Below are positions 19,705 through 32,204 of a stretch of 64,000 nucleotides of DNA, one piece after another. The translations under genes were made by a program, and so were the position numbers. The notes beneath the pieces were generated by a model. The model worked only from the letters and a program-made list of their open reading frames with translations. It searched no databases and was not told where the DNA came from. This DNA comes from Lyophyllum atratum (Eukaryota; Basidiomycota; Agaricomycetes; Agaricales; Lyophyllaceae): positions 1,488,001-1,552,000 of the forward strand of contig JACGCN010000009.1 of NCBI GenBank assembly GCA_014905825.1, given 5' to 3'. The stretch's first letter is position 1; each line of letters begins with the position of its first letter.

Positions 19705-20925
19705 CTACACACCCTCCTGTCGGTCATATGACTCCCATTGCTTTGCGATCTTGGATGAAGCAGCGTTGACCATATTGATCAGGTGTGAAGCAATGGTGCC
19801 GAAATCCCCGTCATTCTCGCTCTCAAACTTTGCCATGCCGACGTGGTCCTTATATAAAGGAATAGACTCGGCATCCGTCGCACCAGGAACAACCGCAGAG
19901 TATTTGGGAACAAGCTAAGGAAGCATGGCTGAGAGATGCTGGTGTTTACACATACAGGACGACGCACCCTTTTCTTGATACCACCGACGAGCAAAGTATC
20001 ATATGTCTCGTAGAAAAACTTGGTCTTGTACCTTCCACTTATCGAGGAGTATTGTGAGAGCTGTTGCTGCAACGCAGGAGAATAGGGTATCAAGTCTCGA
20101 AGGACGGCGTCATTCGTGTCAGAATAGATCGATTGTATGCCCAGGAGGAGGTTGGCGAGGTCAGTAGCATCAGTACCCGTATGTGGTGTTCCAAGATAAT
20201 TGATTCCGTAAGTCGAAAGCTCAACGGCTTTGTGGTCGAAATTGTTGCCTCGACTGGCCGAATGAGCATGTACCATCGCCTGTTCCCAGCTTCAGATAAA
20301 AATCAGCGTCAAAATGCCGTGGTTGTAACTCACATATTTTAAGACAAGTCCACCAAGACTGTGTGCTACAAAGATGATGGGTCGTCGTTCCGTCTACACA
20401 ACTATGTGAATGACGTACTCAAAGAGGATAATCGTTACTCACCTCAGTTTTCTTTCGTTCAGACGCCAAGGTAGTTACTAGAGTCTCCGCGTGATCGTAT
20501 ATTGTCATAGTTGACAGTTGTTTTCGGTTGCGCGTATAGGCGTCGTATCCGTAGGACATGATTCTTGCGTGCGGAACCTTTGCAGGTAAAAAGTCTTGCA
20601 ACCACATCTTTCCGTTCGTCGACGTCCATGAATGGTTAAAATGGCCATCTAGGCCATGGATTGCTACGATGCTAACAGGAAGGTTATCCATGGACCGTCC
20701 ACCTATAGTGTGAGACAAGGCATGACGCACTCTACGACCGGATCGATTCCAGGGAGCAAGAATGAACAAGCCAAACTGATTCTCCGTATGTAATATCGAA
20801 GGTGCAAGCCACAGCTTCAGAGGGTTCGGTAGCGATACATTGTACTTTGCGAAGATTGCGATCAGAGAGGCGAAGAGAGCCACAAGCGCAGGCAACAGGC
20901 TGAAGATGCGACGGAGAGAAAACAT
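19705..20925 (-). CDS. SesB-like alpha/beta hydrolase (lipase-type), membrane-anchored
   Basis: Four exons (20925-20443, 20393-20334, 20279-19968, 19914-19705), 354 aa, phases consistent. An N-terminal hydrophobic span (aa 8-27) precedes the domain. Signatures: IVAIHGLDGHFNHSWTS (oxyanion region), WLQDFLPAKVPHARIMSYGY, the nucleophile elbow VAHSLGGLVLKY encoded by a tiny 60-nt exon, INYLGTPHTGTDATDLA, and the likely catalytic His in KDHVGMAKF. Such domains occur as N-terminal modules of fungal NLR-type proteins (SesB/DUF676-like) and as free enzymes. Here the frame stops after the hydrolase, with no NB-ARC, ankyrin or TPR part, so it is a stand-alone form. Confidence 0.85.
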
Positions 20926-22622
20926 TCAAGCATCAAGTGACGGCGGTTCAGACTACCAGGAATGATTAATGAGAGATCGCTGCCTCGAGCACGCCTCGAG
21001 GTTGCGTCGAGGCCCCGCCAGGATAAGCGCCCAGGAACAACATGGCTACATACAAGTGGGTCATTCGGCTCATGGTAGGGAGAGGTGGGAAGAGGGCCCC
21101 GGCCCCGGAAGACTCAAGCGGAGATCAAATAACGGTGCGTCCACGGTCCGTGCCTTGGACGACGCTCAGCCTCCTCTCATCTTTCTCGCAATGTCTATTA
21201 CTTATTTCAGTTTCCGTACTGAGACTGCACATCGCTGTTGCGTACTCTTGAGCTTGTGAGTAACCATGCAAAATCATCAGACTCCAGACTTTCTGAATTT
21301 GACGGCGGCAGGACGTCCAAATCGTTATTCGCCATCTTTCTGCCACGGGCATTTGCACAACCTCAAAATCAAGATAAGCTACACCTGCTTCAACTCGTCA
21401 GGAGGAATGCTGGTGTCTTGAGTCTTCGTTCTGTACTTGTTGGTAATACTAGTACGACGATCGACATATGTGTCCTACTTCAGGCTACGTGGACGTTATG
21501 TCACCGCTCGAAGTTGTACTACCCGCTCCTTGCTCCCCTGATTTCATTGCAGGACGTCTTCGCTGGCGAGACCAATTAAGAACCCCGAAAAGCACCGGGG
21601 TGCTCAGCTCAATCTCGGCCCCGGCTCCATGCACTCTCCGTACAGCTCCTGAGTCCCGAGAAGCCTGCAATAGCAGGTACTCTTAGCATCAGGAGCTCAG
21701 ATGCATGCAGTGTGAGAGGACAGGGAGAAAGGGATGGCAGGTTATATGGTGCCAATGAGACAAGAAATATGGTGTGTCTGTAGTACGATTCTCTCCCTAT
21801 GGCATACGCATACTAATAATAGTACGCGTCAGTTCCGAACGTACATGATACTCGTAGCCTTGTCCTGATGCTTGCCAATTTTTTCATGATGGCGGCTACG
21901 TCGGGTCGACTAGCTCAATCGCTACGCTAAGCGGTTGTGCTTCTTCTACAACAGGATCTGTCGCGGCACATTCCCCTTACCGGTCTCCGAGCCATATACG
22001 ACATGTCTCCCCGTAATGTACCTATCTGATTGTGACTTTGTTGGCGAGTCCTGGGGCTTACTTGGTTATGTATTGAGGTGAGCGCATCTGAAGCCAGGAT
22101 TTGGGAAGACCAGACTTACGTATTAATTGCGTACAGATAACAACTGCGACGGTATCGTTATACTTCAATTTGTGACTCGACGCTCCATACAAAGAAGAAG
22201 ATTTAATACCTTTCTAGAGCTGATGCAAGATCTACCTAGGTACGCAGAGGACAAGTCAACAATCGCGTCTCTTGCCTTCGAGCTATCTTCACCTCATCTG
22301 TAGAACCACAAGATTTGGTACCAGAAGAGACGAGGCTACCACGCATGCTGACTTGGTGTCACGCGCGAGAGGCTAAATTCATCTCTACATCGCCGCGTTT
22401 TACTACCACCACCTGCCACATGCTCATACCCTGGTCAGTCTCCTGGACCCACCTCACCTCGATCAGCCGGAAGCCGGAAGCTATTCCAGTCTGGTGTGGA
22501 GGCTAACCGAGGAGTGCGTCAACTATAAAACCGTTTGCAACTGGATTGTAAGTTGTCATCTGCATTGAGCACACAACTCCTCTCACCTTACATTCTTACA
22601 CAGTAATCCATCGACTCTCAAA
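20926..22622. other. Intergenic, nothing recognised
   Basis: About 1.7 kb with only short unlinked ORFs. The right end is the promoter of the GMC gene. Confidence 0.45.
22524..22530 (+). promoter_or_regulatory. TATA box of the GMC oxidoreductase gene
   Basis: TATAAAA about 95 nt before the start codon, followed by a pyrimidine-rich leader (CACAACTCCTCTCACC). Confidence 0.5.
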
Positions 22623-25246
22623 ATGGTCGCATTCACCGCATCGTTCACCGCATTGGTGACTGCAGCAGCTACTTTGGTCGGACTCGCTCAAGCTGGCGCG
22701 GTACCTACAACCCCAGACTATCTAATTGTTGGAGGCGGCACCGCTGGTTAGCCCATTGCTCAATAATCATCCCAGAGAACATACCTGACGAAAATCTATC
22801 CTAGGCCTTGTTTTGGCGAATCGTCTGAGTGAGGACCCAGCGGTTTCGGTACTCGTCATTGAAGGCGGTGGTGATGGTCTTGGAAAGTGCGTAGCAGAAC
22901 AGTTTTCTTGGCTTTGGATCTTCTGACCAGGTCACTGCAGCAAGAATATCAGCGATTTCAAGCTCGTCGGAGCAGCTTGGGGAACAGACATCGATTGGCA
23001 GTTCCCCACCCAGCCTCTCAAATACGCCAACAACCGCGTATTGCCACCAGGTCCTCGCGGTAAAGTTCTAGGGTATGTCGAGGGTCGTTTTTGGATTGTG
23101 TTTCTAAGACTGATACCTATACTTCACAGAGGCTCTTCCGCTATTAACGGTGAATATCACTGAGTTGTCGGGCCTGAATTCTTTTTCTTATCATGTTTCA
23201 GGCGATGTCTTCGACCGTGGAGATGCTCGTGAATACGACGAATGGGAGGCTCTAGGCAATCCCGGATGGTAACGAGAGTTGTCCTCAACAGGCTCCATGC
23301 GATACTAATCCGTCGTTTTGTTTAGGAACTTCCAGTCTCTCTTCGCTGCGGGCAAGAAATCGGAACAATTCTACGCACCTAAGCCCACAGATAATATCAA
23401 CTATGTCCTCGAGCACCACGGTGTCAACGGAATGGTTCCTACTTCGTACTCCGCCGCTTCACCACCGTGAGTACTGCTCCCTGCATCGGATACGGATGTA
23501 GACTGACTAATTCCCGTTAGCATACACGATGCGATTATTTCCTCGGTTGTAAATTCAGGCGGCTTTGCGTCTCTTGATCTGGAGGGTGGTAATGCTACTG
23601 GAATCGCACATGTCACCAACGCCCGGCTTCCATCTAATGAGACTCGTTCTACCTCGGTAAGCCCAACTCTTCACTTTCCTTGGAAATTGGGCTGACGTAT
23701 GTCTGCATGAAGGCTACTGGATATTGTGAGTTCTTGAGTTCAGGCTATAAGATGTCGTAACTCTGACCGGCGCGTGCAGACTTCCCGTACTCGTACCGTC
23801 CTAACTTCCAGGTCATCCTTCACTCTACGGCCACGAAGATCTTGTGGAGCTCTACTGCTAAAGACAACGCCATCGCCAGTGGTGTCGAATATGTAGACCA
23901 GAACGGACTAACTCAGATGGCTGTAAGTATCTTTCCTTTCCTGATGTTAGGACCCGGAGATTGACGTCTATAATGCAGAACGCCAAGAATGTCGTCCTCT
24001 CAGCTGGGACTTGGGGCACACCACCCATCCTCGAGCGCTCTGGTGTCGGAAATGCGACATTCTTGACCTCCCTCGGCATTAAGAGCGTCGTCGACCTGCC
24101 CGGTGTCGGAGAGAACTTGAGTGAACGTACGTGAAGTTCAATGAAGTGCTTGCTATCCTAATTCACGAAATCTATCTCTAGAAACTCTGGTACCGATGCA
24201 GTGGCAGCTCAACTCGAGTCTACCACTCGGCACCACGCCTTTCATGCTCAACGGTCCGTGTATTCATCGTTTATGCACCTCGCGCCCCTCACAGACCTTC
24301 AAATTTGCAGTTGAGTCGATTCAGACAACGGTCGGACCCGGCAATATCGCTACAGCCCAAGCTTTGCTCAGTATCAAACCTCCTGGCATGAGTGATGCGA
24401 TTTATGCATCTTCAAAGAGATTGTTCAATGACAAGACTACTTGGGTCGAGGATTACATTGCAGTTGCCACTCCCGCGGAAGGTCCCTCCGTGCTCGTCAT
24501 GTACCCCGTCAACCTCCGCCCGATGTCGAGAGGCTCAGTGGTGAGCATAATTTATAAAGATGTCACGGCGCTCTCTAATACCTTCCGTCTTCGCAGCACA
24601 TCGTTTCCTCGAACGGAACAGAGTACCCGAAGATCGAATACAACTTTTTCCAGGACCCTTTCGATTTGGTATAGTGCATTGCTTCGGAACGTTGATCAGT
24701 TCTAATGGAGCCCGTAGTACGTGATGGCTGCAGGGTGTGCGCGCGCACAGAAGATCGCCTCCACTCCTCCGCTTTCCGACTGGATCGCTGGTAGGCCATC
24801 TCCCAAATTCTTTCTGGCTATCTGTAGTCATGGTTTCTCCCACCACTAGCCCCTGTTGCACCTGCTGCGGGCGTCACCAGCATCGAGGCTCTCCAAGACT
24901 ATGTTCGCGCTAATGCAGCTCAGACCAACCATATCATCGGCACAGCACTGATGGGTACGCAGCCGGCCTACACATCTATCGAGACGTCTACATTTCAGCT
25001 GACTACCATGTTCCTACCACTATAGGACCACGCAAAGATGGTGGTGTTGTCGATCCTAAGCTCAAAGTATACGGGACAAACAATGTTTTCGTTGTTGACG
25101 CCTCCGTCATCCCCGTGGAACCTGCAGCCCACTTGCAGGTAAGTTGTACACCTGTTGGTGTCATGTTCCCGATATCTGACACATTGCCTCTTCAGGGGAC
25201 CGTCTATGCGTTTGCGGAGCACGCTGCTGAGATTTTCAAGTCATGA
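22623..25246 (+). CDS. Secreted GMC oxidoreductase (aryl-alcohol oxidase/dehydrogenase type)
   Basis: A gene with more than a dozen introns of about 50-60 nt; estimated product near 600 aa, the usual family length. It has a signal peptide (MVAFTASFTALVTAAATLVG, ending near AQA). The FAD-binding motif is YLIVGGGTAG-LVLANRL, split by an intron. GMC signatures follow: [59 protein letters not shown] and the C-terminal block GGVVDPKLKVYGTNNVFVVD. The active-site His pair is likely in NHIIGTALMG and AAHLQGTVYAF. Such enzymes oxidise aromatic or sugar alcohols and feed H2O2 or electrons to peroxidases and LPMOs. Exon-intron joins I tested were in phase; I saw no break. Confidence 0.9.
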
Positions 25247-25572
25247 GTACTTAGGTAAGAGTACTTCCACGAATGACGCTCATGACTCTCAGTGTTTCAG
25301 CGAGTCGGTCCAACTTCGGTATCTTCTTCCATCGCAATGTATCATTATACCTTCCGTCGTCCTTCCCTGCATCTAGACCCCGAAATTTTTCATCACCCAT
25401 AATAACCTATATCTCTTGTCGACTTTCCGTAGTTTACCTCAACGTGCTTCCCTACATATGTTACATCAATCATACTCTCCTTTAAACCATCATTTCCGTC
25501 TTCGCCGGTCCTCGTGGACTGAGTTACTTGAAGACCTAAAGTGCAAATTCAAGTTGTGAACCGGCGCTTGCC

Positions 25573-25894
25573 ATGGTGAATCATGATGACATCGAAGTGA
25601 CCGTCAAAGATCAGAAACCTACCGACCTCGCAGCCAATTTGCCACCTATTTTCGCTACCGAGCTCGTCTCTAGTACGTTCTGCATCGAAGTTCCGGAGTG
25701 TAAACAAAAGCAGGAAGTCATCGATAAGTTTGGGTCGAGTGAGTCTGGAATGCACTAAGCATATAGTACGACCTTCACGGTACTATTTCAGAGCCCAAGC
25801 TACAGAGACTAAAGAGGACGAAACAGAGTCAACCCTGAAGGCCCCTGATGTTGACTCAGACATCCGTCGCAGGAACGATGAAGTCGCTATATGA
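25573..25894 (+). CDS. Possible small acidic protein, two exons
   Basis: The ATG at 25573 opens MVNHDDIEVTVKDQKPTDLA. An intron from a weak donor (GTCGAG near 25735) to TTTCAG at 25791 would continue as AQATETKEDETESTLKAP and end at TGA 25892-25894, giving roughly 90 residues. The other possible donor (GTGAGT) gives a shorter, basic end. No domain is recognised; it may be noise. Confidence 0.25.
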
Positions 25895-26041
25895 CATCCG
25901 CATGCGATTTGCACTCCTTGTAGACTCGTCGGTCAGAGCATATCGGGAAGGTATTCCCGATGCGCCCGACGCCACTCAATTGTGTCCATCATGCATGGCG
26001 CGACGAAGGAGCTGTCCAAGGTTGACAGCACCCAACGCACC

Positions 26042-27380
26042 TCATTCCCCCTGGTATACGCCGGTCATAGTAGTGAATCCGAACGTTTGTACCATAGATT
26101 TTTGGTTCTTGACTAACAAGACGACGATCATCGGATACATGCCCTAAATTCCTGTCAGGTATTCCAGGCGGGAGTATGTCTAGTGATGGAACATACCGTG
26201 AAGATCAAATATACGGGATAGGATGCGGCTACCACTATATTGAATGCCATCGAGTTGGCCAACCGCGGAGACAAGCTCAGTGACTGCATTATCAGGATTG
26301 ATACCTAAGGGGCTGTGAGTCCTTGCGTGTGGTATCAAGTAAGGAAGCTCAATGCACCTGAAGCAAAAAGTATAACAACCCCGACTCGACAATGACCAGT
26401 AAGGACCTCGTCGCGACTGACGGCGTCTTGCGTCGGCCGAGTTCAAGGTTACTCAGAAATTGTCGGTGAGTCCTATGAAGCTAAGTACAAACGAGAAGCT
26501 AGGAAACAACTTTTCTGGGCTGACCATAGCTTGTACATTATCATTGACGTGGTGACTATGTTTGTCGCCAAGGACAAGACCAAGCTCGCGGTGTTGAAAT
26601 CCGAGGAACTCGATACCACAGAAGACCCCTCCTTTCTATAAGCATCGAGATTTGAGTGAAGTATAAGGTACGTTAAAATGGTGGCTATGTGAAGCGAGGG
26701 TATGAGCAAGAAACACGAAAATACCTTGGCCTTAACACTGACCAGTTGTACCAAGCAAGAGAATGATGGGAGCAATCATCACGCTTCGATTCTCTGAGAA
26801 GAGAACCCACGCTCTCCAAACAACGACGCAGTCATTCGGAATGTGCTGGGTGAAATATATTAGGTGATGTTTGAGATGAAAGGGGAAAGGTTGAGTTGAT
26901 GACGCACCAGTAAGAGAGAGGTCCAGAGGCTGATTCGAGATGCAGCATATATCCTGTAAGCCACCGCATTGACTTTTGCCGGGTTTAGAGGCGTGTTACT
27001 TTCAAAGAAGTATCCCCGGATTTCGATCCAAAAGGAGGCGAGAAAAGCACCCCAGTAGACGTTCACGATAGTGAAACTTAGAAGAGTTGCGCAAAGCATA
27101 GTCCATGTCGGACGAGATGCGGCTAGGCCGCGCCATCTGTCGAATCTGGTCAGAATCGTGAGCGCTCTGAGAGGCAGGGTTTCTCCGACTTTGTGGTAAT
27201 CATGGTGTAAGCGAAAAGTCCGATAAACATGGCTGCGCGTCCGAGTTTTGGGCATGCACCGCAGCGCTATACAAAAGAGAACGCACCGTAGAGTAAAGTG
27301 ATGGCGGCGAACCTTGTGAGATTCTGAAGCAGAACGAAGCCGATTTTCTGGAACAACACGCGCTCCAGGTGGGTGTCCAT
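26042..27380 (-). CDS. Seven-TM receptor-like protein, Agaricomycete family
   Basis: Eight exons (27380-27287, 27233-27191, 27145-26908, 26845-26743, 26684-26525, 26472-26358, 26304-26197, 26143-26042), 320 aa, all in phase. Seven hydrophobic segments: LLYAMFIGLFAYTMITTK; WTMLCATLLSFTIVNVYW; ISLWTSLLL; a segment after CVVWRAWVLF (APIILLLGTT); one starting TILTYLILHS; SLVLSLATNIVTTSMIMYKLW; and LLVIVESGLLYFLL, with a last one around VVAASYPVYLIF. The VVWRAWVLF and VESG(L/I)LY motifs recur in a large, expanded, uncharacterised 7-TM family of Agaricomycetes, often annotated as hypothetical or receptor-like. A chemosensory role is only a guess. The start is the ATG that gives a short cytosolic N-terminus; an upstream exon cannot be excluded. 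Confidence 0.8.
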
Positions 27381-28080
27381 GAGTAATAGGAAAGTTTGTC
27401 TGCAAGCCAAGGGATGTAAGTAGAGCGGTTTAAATAACGCTTAAAGATCAGCGCCAGTCGCCGTCAAGTGAACATAGCCTATCAAGACTGGAGTGATCCA
27501 AACATATTCCCCTTGTTGCATTTTGCAACCGTCGCCGTTATAGCTTCCATCACTAGCGCCCATACTTAAATTTAGACTGCTAATCTGATGACATGTAAGA
27601 GGTGGGAATATCGCGAGACATTCAGCATCCAGCTTAGCAGAAATTGACAAAGCGGAGGCCCATGTAGTATAGGCTCGACATCTTCATCTTCGGTAAGTCG
27701 CAGTATTTGACATGGGAAACGCGACGATTTCTTGTGGAAAGTGTGAAGGCAGTTCAAGACTGATAACCTAGTGATTCTGTCCTCGAAAGGGCTGATGGGT
27801 GTTGGGACCGAGTCGGGACTCGGGTGGCTTGTGCAACTGATAAGGTTGTGCTTGGTCTTGTGTGGCTTTCGGTTATGTAATCACAGAGCGATCATTCCTG
27901 ATCATCCCGAACGGGCCATTTGGCTGACGGCACAACATTCACGTAAATCACAACATAGCAGGCCCGTCAGTGTGAATTTTGAGTCTGCTAGCCGTCTTGA
28001 CCTTCGACCAGTGCCGATAAGTATCAACTGCAGGAACTTTCACACAGCGAACTCGTTGAATAACGCTTCAGACGACCGCC
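27381..28080. other. Divergent intergenic region
   Basis: Shared upstream region of the 7-TM gene (minus) and the Zn2Cys6 gene (plus). A minus-strand open stretch (27567-27450, MGASDGSYNGDGCKMQQGEY) has no supported link to the 7-TM gene. Confidence 0.4.
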
Positions 28081-31000
28081 ATGTCCTCAGACGACGAGGG
28101 TAGCACAGAAAAGCTAGGGCAGGATTCGAAACGGCGCAGAATCCAGCGTGCTTGCGATGTGTGCCGCCGAAAGAAGAGTGAGTCCTGCCTGAACTGTCTC
28201 TGCATTGGCTGACGATTACTTCGCAGTTCGGTGTGAGTTCGATTCCCGTTCATACCGGTTCTGCTAGATAATCACACTTGTTATGCCTAGGCGATGGCGT
28301 GCAGATGCCAGGTAACAACTGCACAAACTGCATGGACTACGGGCTCACATGCACATACGTCGAAGCCGCTAAGGTGACCCTCCGCCCGACCAACTTCCGG
28401 ATGTGCGTTTGCTGACAGTGTCCGAGTAAAAGAAACGAGGACCCCCGAAATCGTGCGTTCTCCTCTGAATTCGAAGTTATACGTATTTGACTAACGAGCG
28501 CAACCGATAGCTACGTCGAAAAACTAGAAAACCGCGTGGAAAGGCTACGAAGTCTGATAGCTAAGGTATGCTGTGCGTATGTGCTGGAACTTTCCTAAAC
28601 GTTACCCACCCAGATCTCGCCTGAAGCTCTTGAGCGCCTCGACGACTTGTCAGATACCCCTGTCCTTGCTTCTGGGTCATCCAACTCCTTGACTCAGCTG
28701 GACCCAAAATGGCACCCACACGACCCTGCCCCTGGGCGTTTCATCCGGCACCTTGGTAGCAACACTGCCCCACCCGTTGGTTTGGAGGACGACACCGACA
28801 ATTTCCTGACGGACCACCTTGAGAAACTTCGTCTCGACACAAACGATCATCGCTTTTTTGGCAAATCAAGTGGTTTGACGCTCATCAAAACGGCCCTGGA
28901 GCTGAAGCGGGAATATATGGGAACGAGGGAGGGAGGAGGAGGAACGCATGACCAGGACGGCACTTTCTCTGGAGTTCGAAGGCCGGTACGTCTTTTTGCC
29001 CGTTCATTTTTCCTGTGACATTGCTCTAAGTATTTTGACCCAGTGGGCTCACCCGCTACCCTCCCCTGCCCTTCAACCTCCACGATACATCTATCCACCA
29101 CCCGACCTCCTCGCCTCTCTCATCGATCTATACTTCGTACACGTGAATAGGTACCTCCCGCTCTTACACCGCCCAACATTCGATCGCGCCGTCGCTCGAG
29201 GCTTGCACCAAACCGACGCTGGGTTCGCCACGATATTGCTACTGCTATGTGCGGTCGCAGGGAGGTACTCCGACGATCCGAGGGTGATGGACGATCCTGA
29301 GGACGATATGTCAGGGGAAGAACGCCGAAATGCCCACTCTTGTGGCTGGAAATGGTTTGTGCAGGTTTCACTTGTAAAAGTGGATCCCCTTAGCGCCCCA
29401 TCCCTGTATGACCTCCAGTTCTATGCTGTAAGTCCCCGTCTTTGGCTCAAGTCATCGTATAGTGATCATTATACGCGGATGACGTAGCTCGTTGGCCAGT
29501 TCCTACAAGCCTCGTCTGTTCCACAAGCATGCTGGACTATTGTGGGTGTTGGGATCCGTGTAGCACAGGATGTTGGTGCGCACCGCCGAAAGACGCAGGA
29601 TGTGCACACGGTGGAGGATGAGCTGTGGAAGCGAGCATTCTGGTGCGTGCTTTTTGCTTTTTTGGACATCAAGGAAGGAGCGTTGACTTTTGCGTGGTAT
29701 TGGTACAGGGTGCTGGTGTGTATGGATCGCCTGTTCAGTTCGTCCCTTGGAAGGCCGTGTTCGATCCTGGACGAAGAGTCTGCTGCCTTCATCTTTCATC
29801 TTGGTTCACGAAGGTTGACTGGTGTCATATACACAGCTTCGATATCGATATGCCCATCGAGTGCGATGACGAGTATTGGGAACATCCAGACCCGGAGCTC
29901 CGCTGGCGCCAGCCAACACCACACAAGACGCCCTCCATCGTCGTATACTTCAACGTTTATATTCGCTTGAATCAAATCTTAGCTTTCCTGCTTAGGACGG
30001 TGGTACGTGTTGATTTGTTTACGTCACTTCTGCAACTGTTTACCCTTGACTACCCTTCTTTCCAGTATGCAATCAATAAGTCTAAGATACTCCTTGGCTT
30101 CGTGGGGCAGCAATGGGAAGAGAACATCGTCGCAGAGCTCGATTCGGCGCTCAATGCCTGGGTTGACAATCTCCCCGACCACCGTGCGTACTTCGATCCT
30201 TCCCGTGCATTTTTCACCGACGTGTTATTGACGAATACGATGCAGTCCGGTGGGATCCCACCCGCACCAACGACATCTTCTTCAACCAGTCTGCTTCACT
30301 CCACTGCGCGTACTACCACATCCAGATTCTCGTGCATCGGCCCTTCATCCCCTCCCCACGTAAGCCTAACGCTGCCCTCTCCTTCCCCTCCCTCGCCATC
30401 TGTACGAACGCGGCCCGTGCATGCAGTCATGTCCTTGCCGCACAAGGGAAGCGGTTCAAGGTCGCGCCCCAGCCATTGCAGGTTTGTTGTCTTTCCAGCC
30501 TCTGCAGCTCCTGCTACGACTTCGTTCTGATTTCAGATCTTCGTTCTGTAGACGACAGCTTTCTCGGCAGGTGTGGTGCTTCTCTTGAGCATCTGGGGTG
30601 GCAGGCGCTCAGGTCTCTCGACGGATTTCGCTAAGGAGATGGGCGACGTGCAAAAGTGCATGGACGTCCTCAAGGCTTCAGAGTCAAGGTGTGTTTTCTC
30701 TTCACGCAAAGTTTACTATTGCTCAAATCATAAGTAGGTGGTACCTCGCTGGTCGTCTCCGGTACGCCCTTCTGACTACTCTGTTCTTCACTTTCTAACC
30801 ACCCCCTTCCTTCCAGCGATATCTTATGCGAACTCGCATCTGTTGGTGACCTCCCCCTCCCACAGCGGTCGTCAAACTCGCCGACCTCGGCTGCCCAAAA
30901 ACGCGAGCGCGAACCTGAAGATGATAAAGCTAATGCTTCTACGCCTGTGCACCATGCTAACAGGGAAGCGGCTGCACGCCACGTGTACGTCGAGCCGGAG

Positions 31001-31883
31001 GTTATGGATGCCACCCGGAGCATCGCAGGGCGTAGTACCCGACGCCAGGTTCCGTCACTAAGCGGGAGCGCGAGTGGGAGTGGGAGTGCCCTTCCGGTTC
31101 TACCGTCGCCCCTGTCGCAACAGCCGCTGTATACACTCCCCGAGTACGATTTTGAGACCAATCCCGTATATCATCAACGGCAACCACCCCCATCACACCA
31201 AGCCCAGCATGGGATCATCAGTCCCCCGAATTGGTATGGCCCGCCGAGCGGACATCGGGAATCGACGCGAGGCCAGAACCAGGCCATCACTTATGCTCCC
31301 GCAAACCCCTATGCCACGCAGCAGCGACAATTTCAGGGTCAATCGCATTTGCACGTGCAACCTCCTCCAAGCTCTACAACTTCAATTCCAGGCTCAAGTT
31401 CGAACTTTGGATCTACATACTATGCCCCGTCGGCAGCTGACCTTGAGATCATGTCACCGTTCGCGCTCCAGTCCGGAGGAGGAACGGGGGCAGGATACAG
31501 GCAAGAACATCCTTATCCATATCGGGTGGGCCATACGAGTGGCGGTATGCTTGGTGCAGGGCTGCGGACAGGGGACGGCGGTAGGGGTCTCGGTGGTGGG
31601 ATGGATGTGAATGAGGGTGGAAGTGTCCGCATGGGCGGCGACACGGGCTTAGGCACGGGTAATAGTATGGCTGTGGATGGCACGTTTGCGATGTGGTCTG
31701 AAGCACCAGCTGGATTCGAGTGCGTACTTTTTTTGTTGTTTTATTTTTGCTCTCGTGGATGAGTCCTGATGCTGTATCAACAGGCTGAACGAGTGGGGTA
31801 ACTACCTTTCAAACATGAGTAGTCCACCCCAGCAGGGGCACGCGCATGGACATGGGCACTTCCACGGCCCAGCCGGAGCGTGA
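28081..31883 (+). CDS. Zn2Cys6 transcription factor with fungal-trans domain
   Basis: First exons: 28081-28177, a 6-nt microexon 28227-28232, 28291-28373, a 20-nt microexon 28433-28452, 28511-28565, then 28614-28985; more follow. They encode RACDVCRRKKIRCDGVQMPG-NNCTNCMDYGLTC, a complete six-Cys binuclear cluster, followed by KKRGPPKSYVEKLENRVERL, the usual linker and dimerisation coil. The middle region (ASLIDLYFVHVNRYLPLLHR, ILLLLCAVAGRYSDDPRV) is the fungal-specific transcription-factor domain. The C-terminal region is low-complexity (Gln/Pro/Gly/Tyr-rich), ending in a His/Gly-rich tail. It acts in the nucleus. The overall layout resembles XlnR-like and related regulators of carbon metabolism, but the target genes are not known. 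Confidence 0.9.
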
Positions 31884-32204
31884 TTGTAAAAATCTTGGCC
31901 TCGTTCGACATGGTTGTAACGCGTATATCACGGTGTTTTCTTTCCTCCCCCACCTCCCTCTGTTCCCTTGAGCATTATACGACAAAGATCGTGCGCGTCG
32001 CGTGATATCATCATTAGTATCTGCGTGACTTGGAGAAGCAATCCACGTGTAGACGCTGAAGACGTCACAGGAGCTTCTGATCAGGGTCACGGACACGATA
32101 AGGGCAAACATGGTCTTCAGTAGAATTGCTCTTTGTCCAAGGCTCGCAAACCCAAGACTATCGTTGACGACGGCCAACTTGTATTACAACGCACGCAAAA
32201 CACT
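31884..32204. other. Short intergenic region
   Basis: About 320 nt between the regulator stop and the next ATG. The frame before the ATG at 32205 is open for a further 72 nt but lacks an ATG. Confidence 0.4.

Noticed and set aside
28227..28260. tRNA B-box-like GTTCGATTCCC
   Set aside because: It lies in the intron after the 6-nt exon of the Zn2Cys6 gene, has no matching A box at the right distance and forms no cloverleaf.
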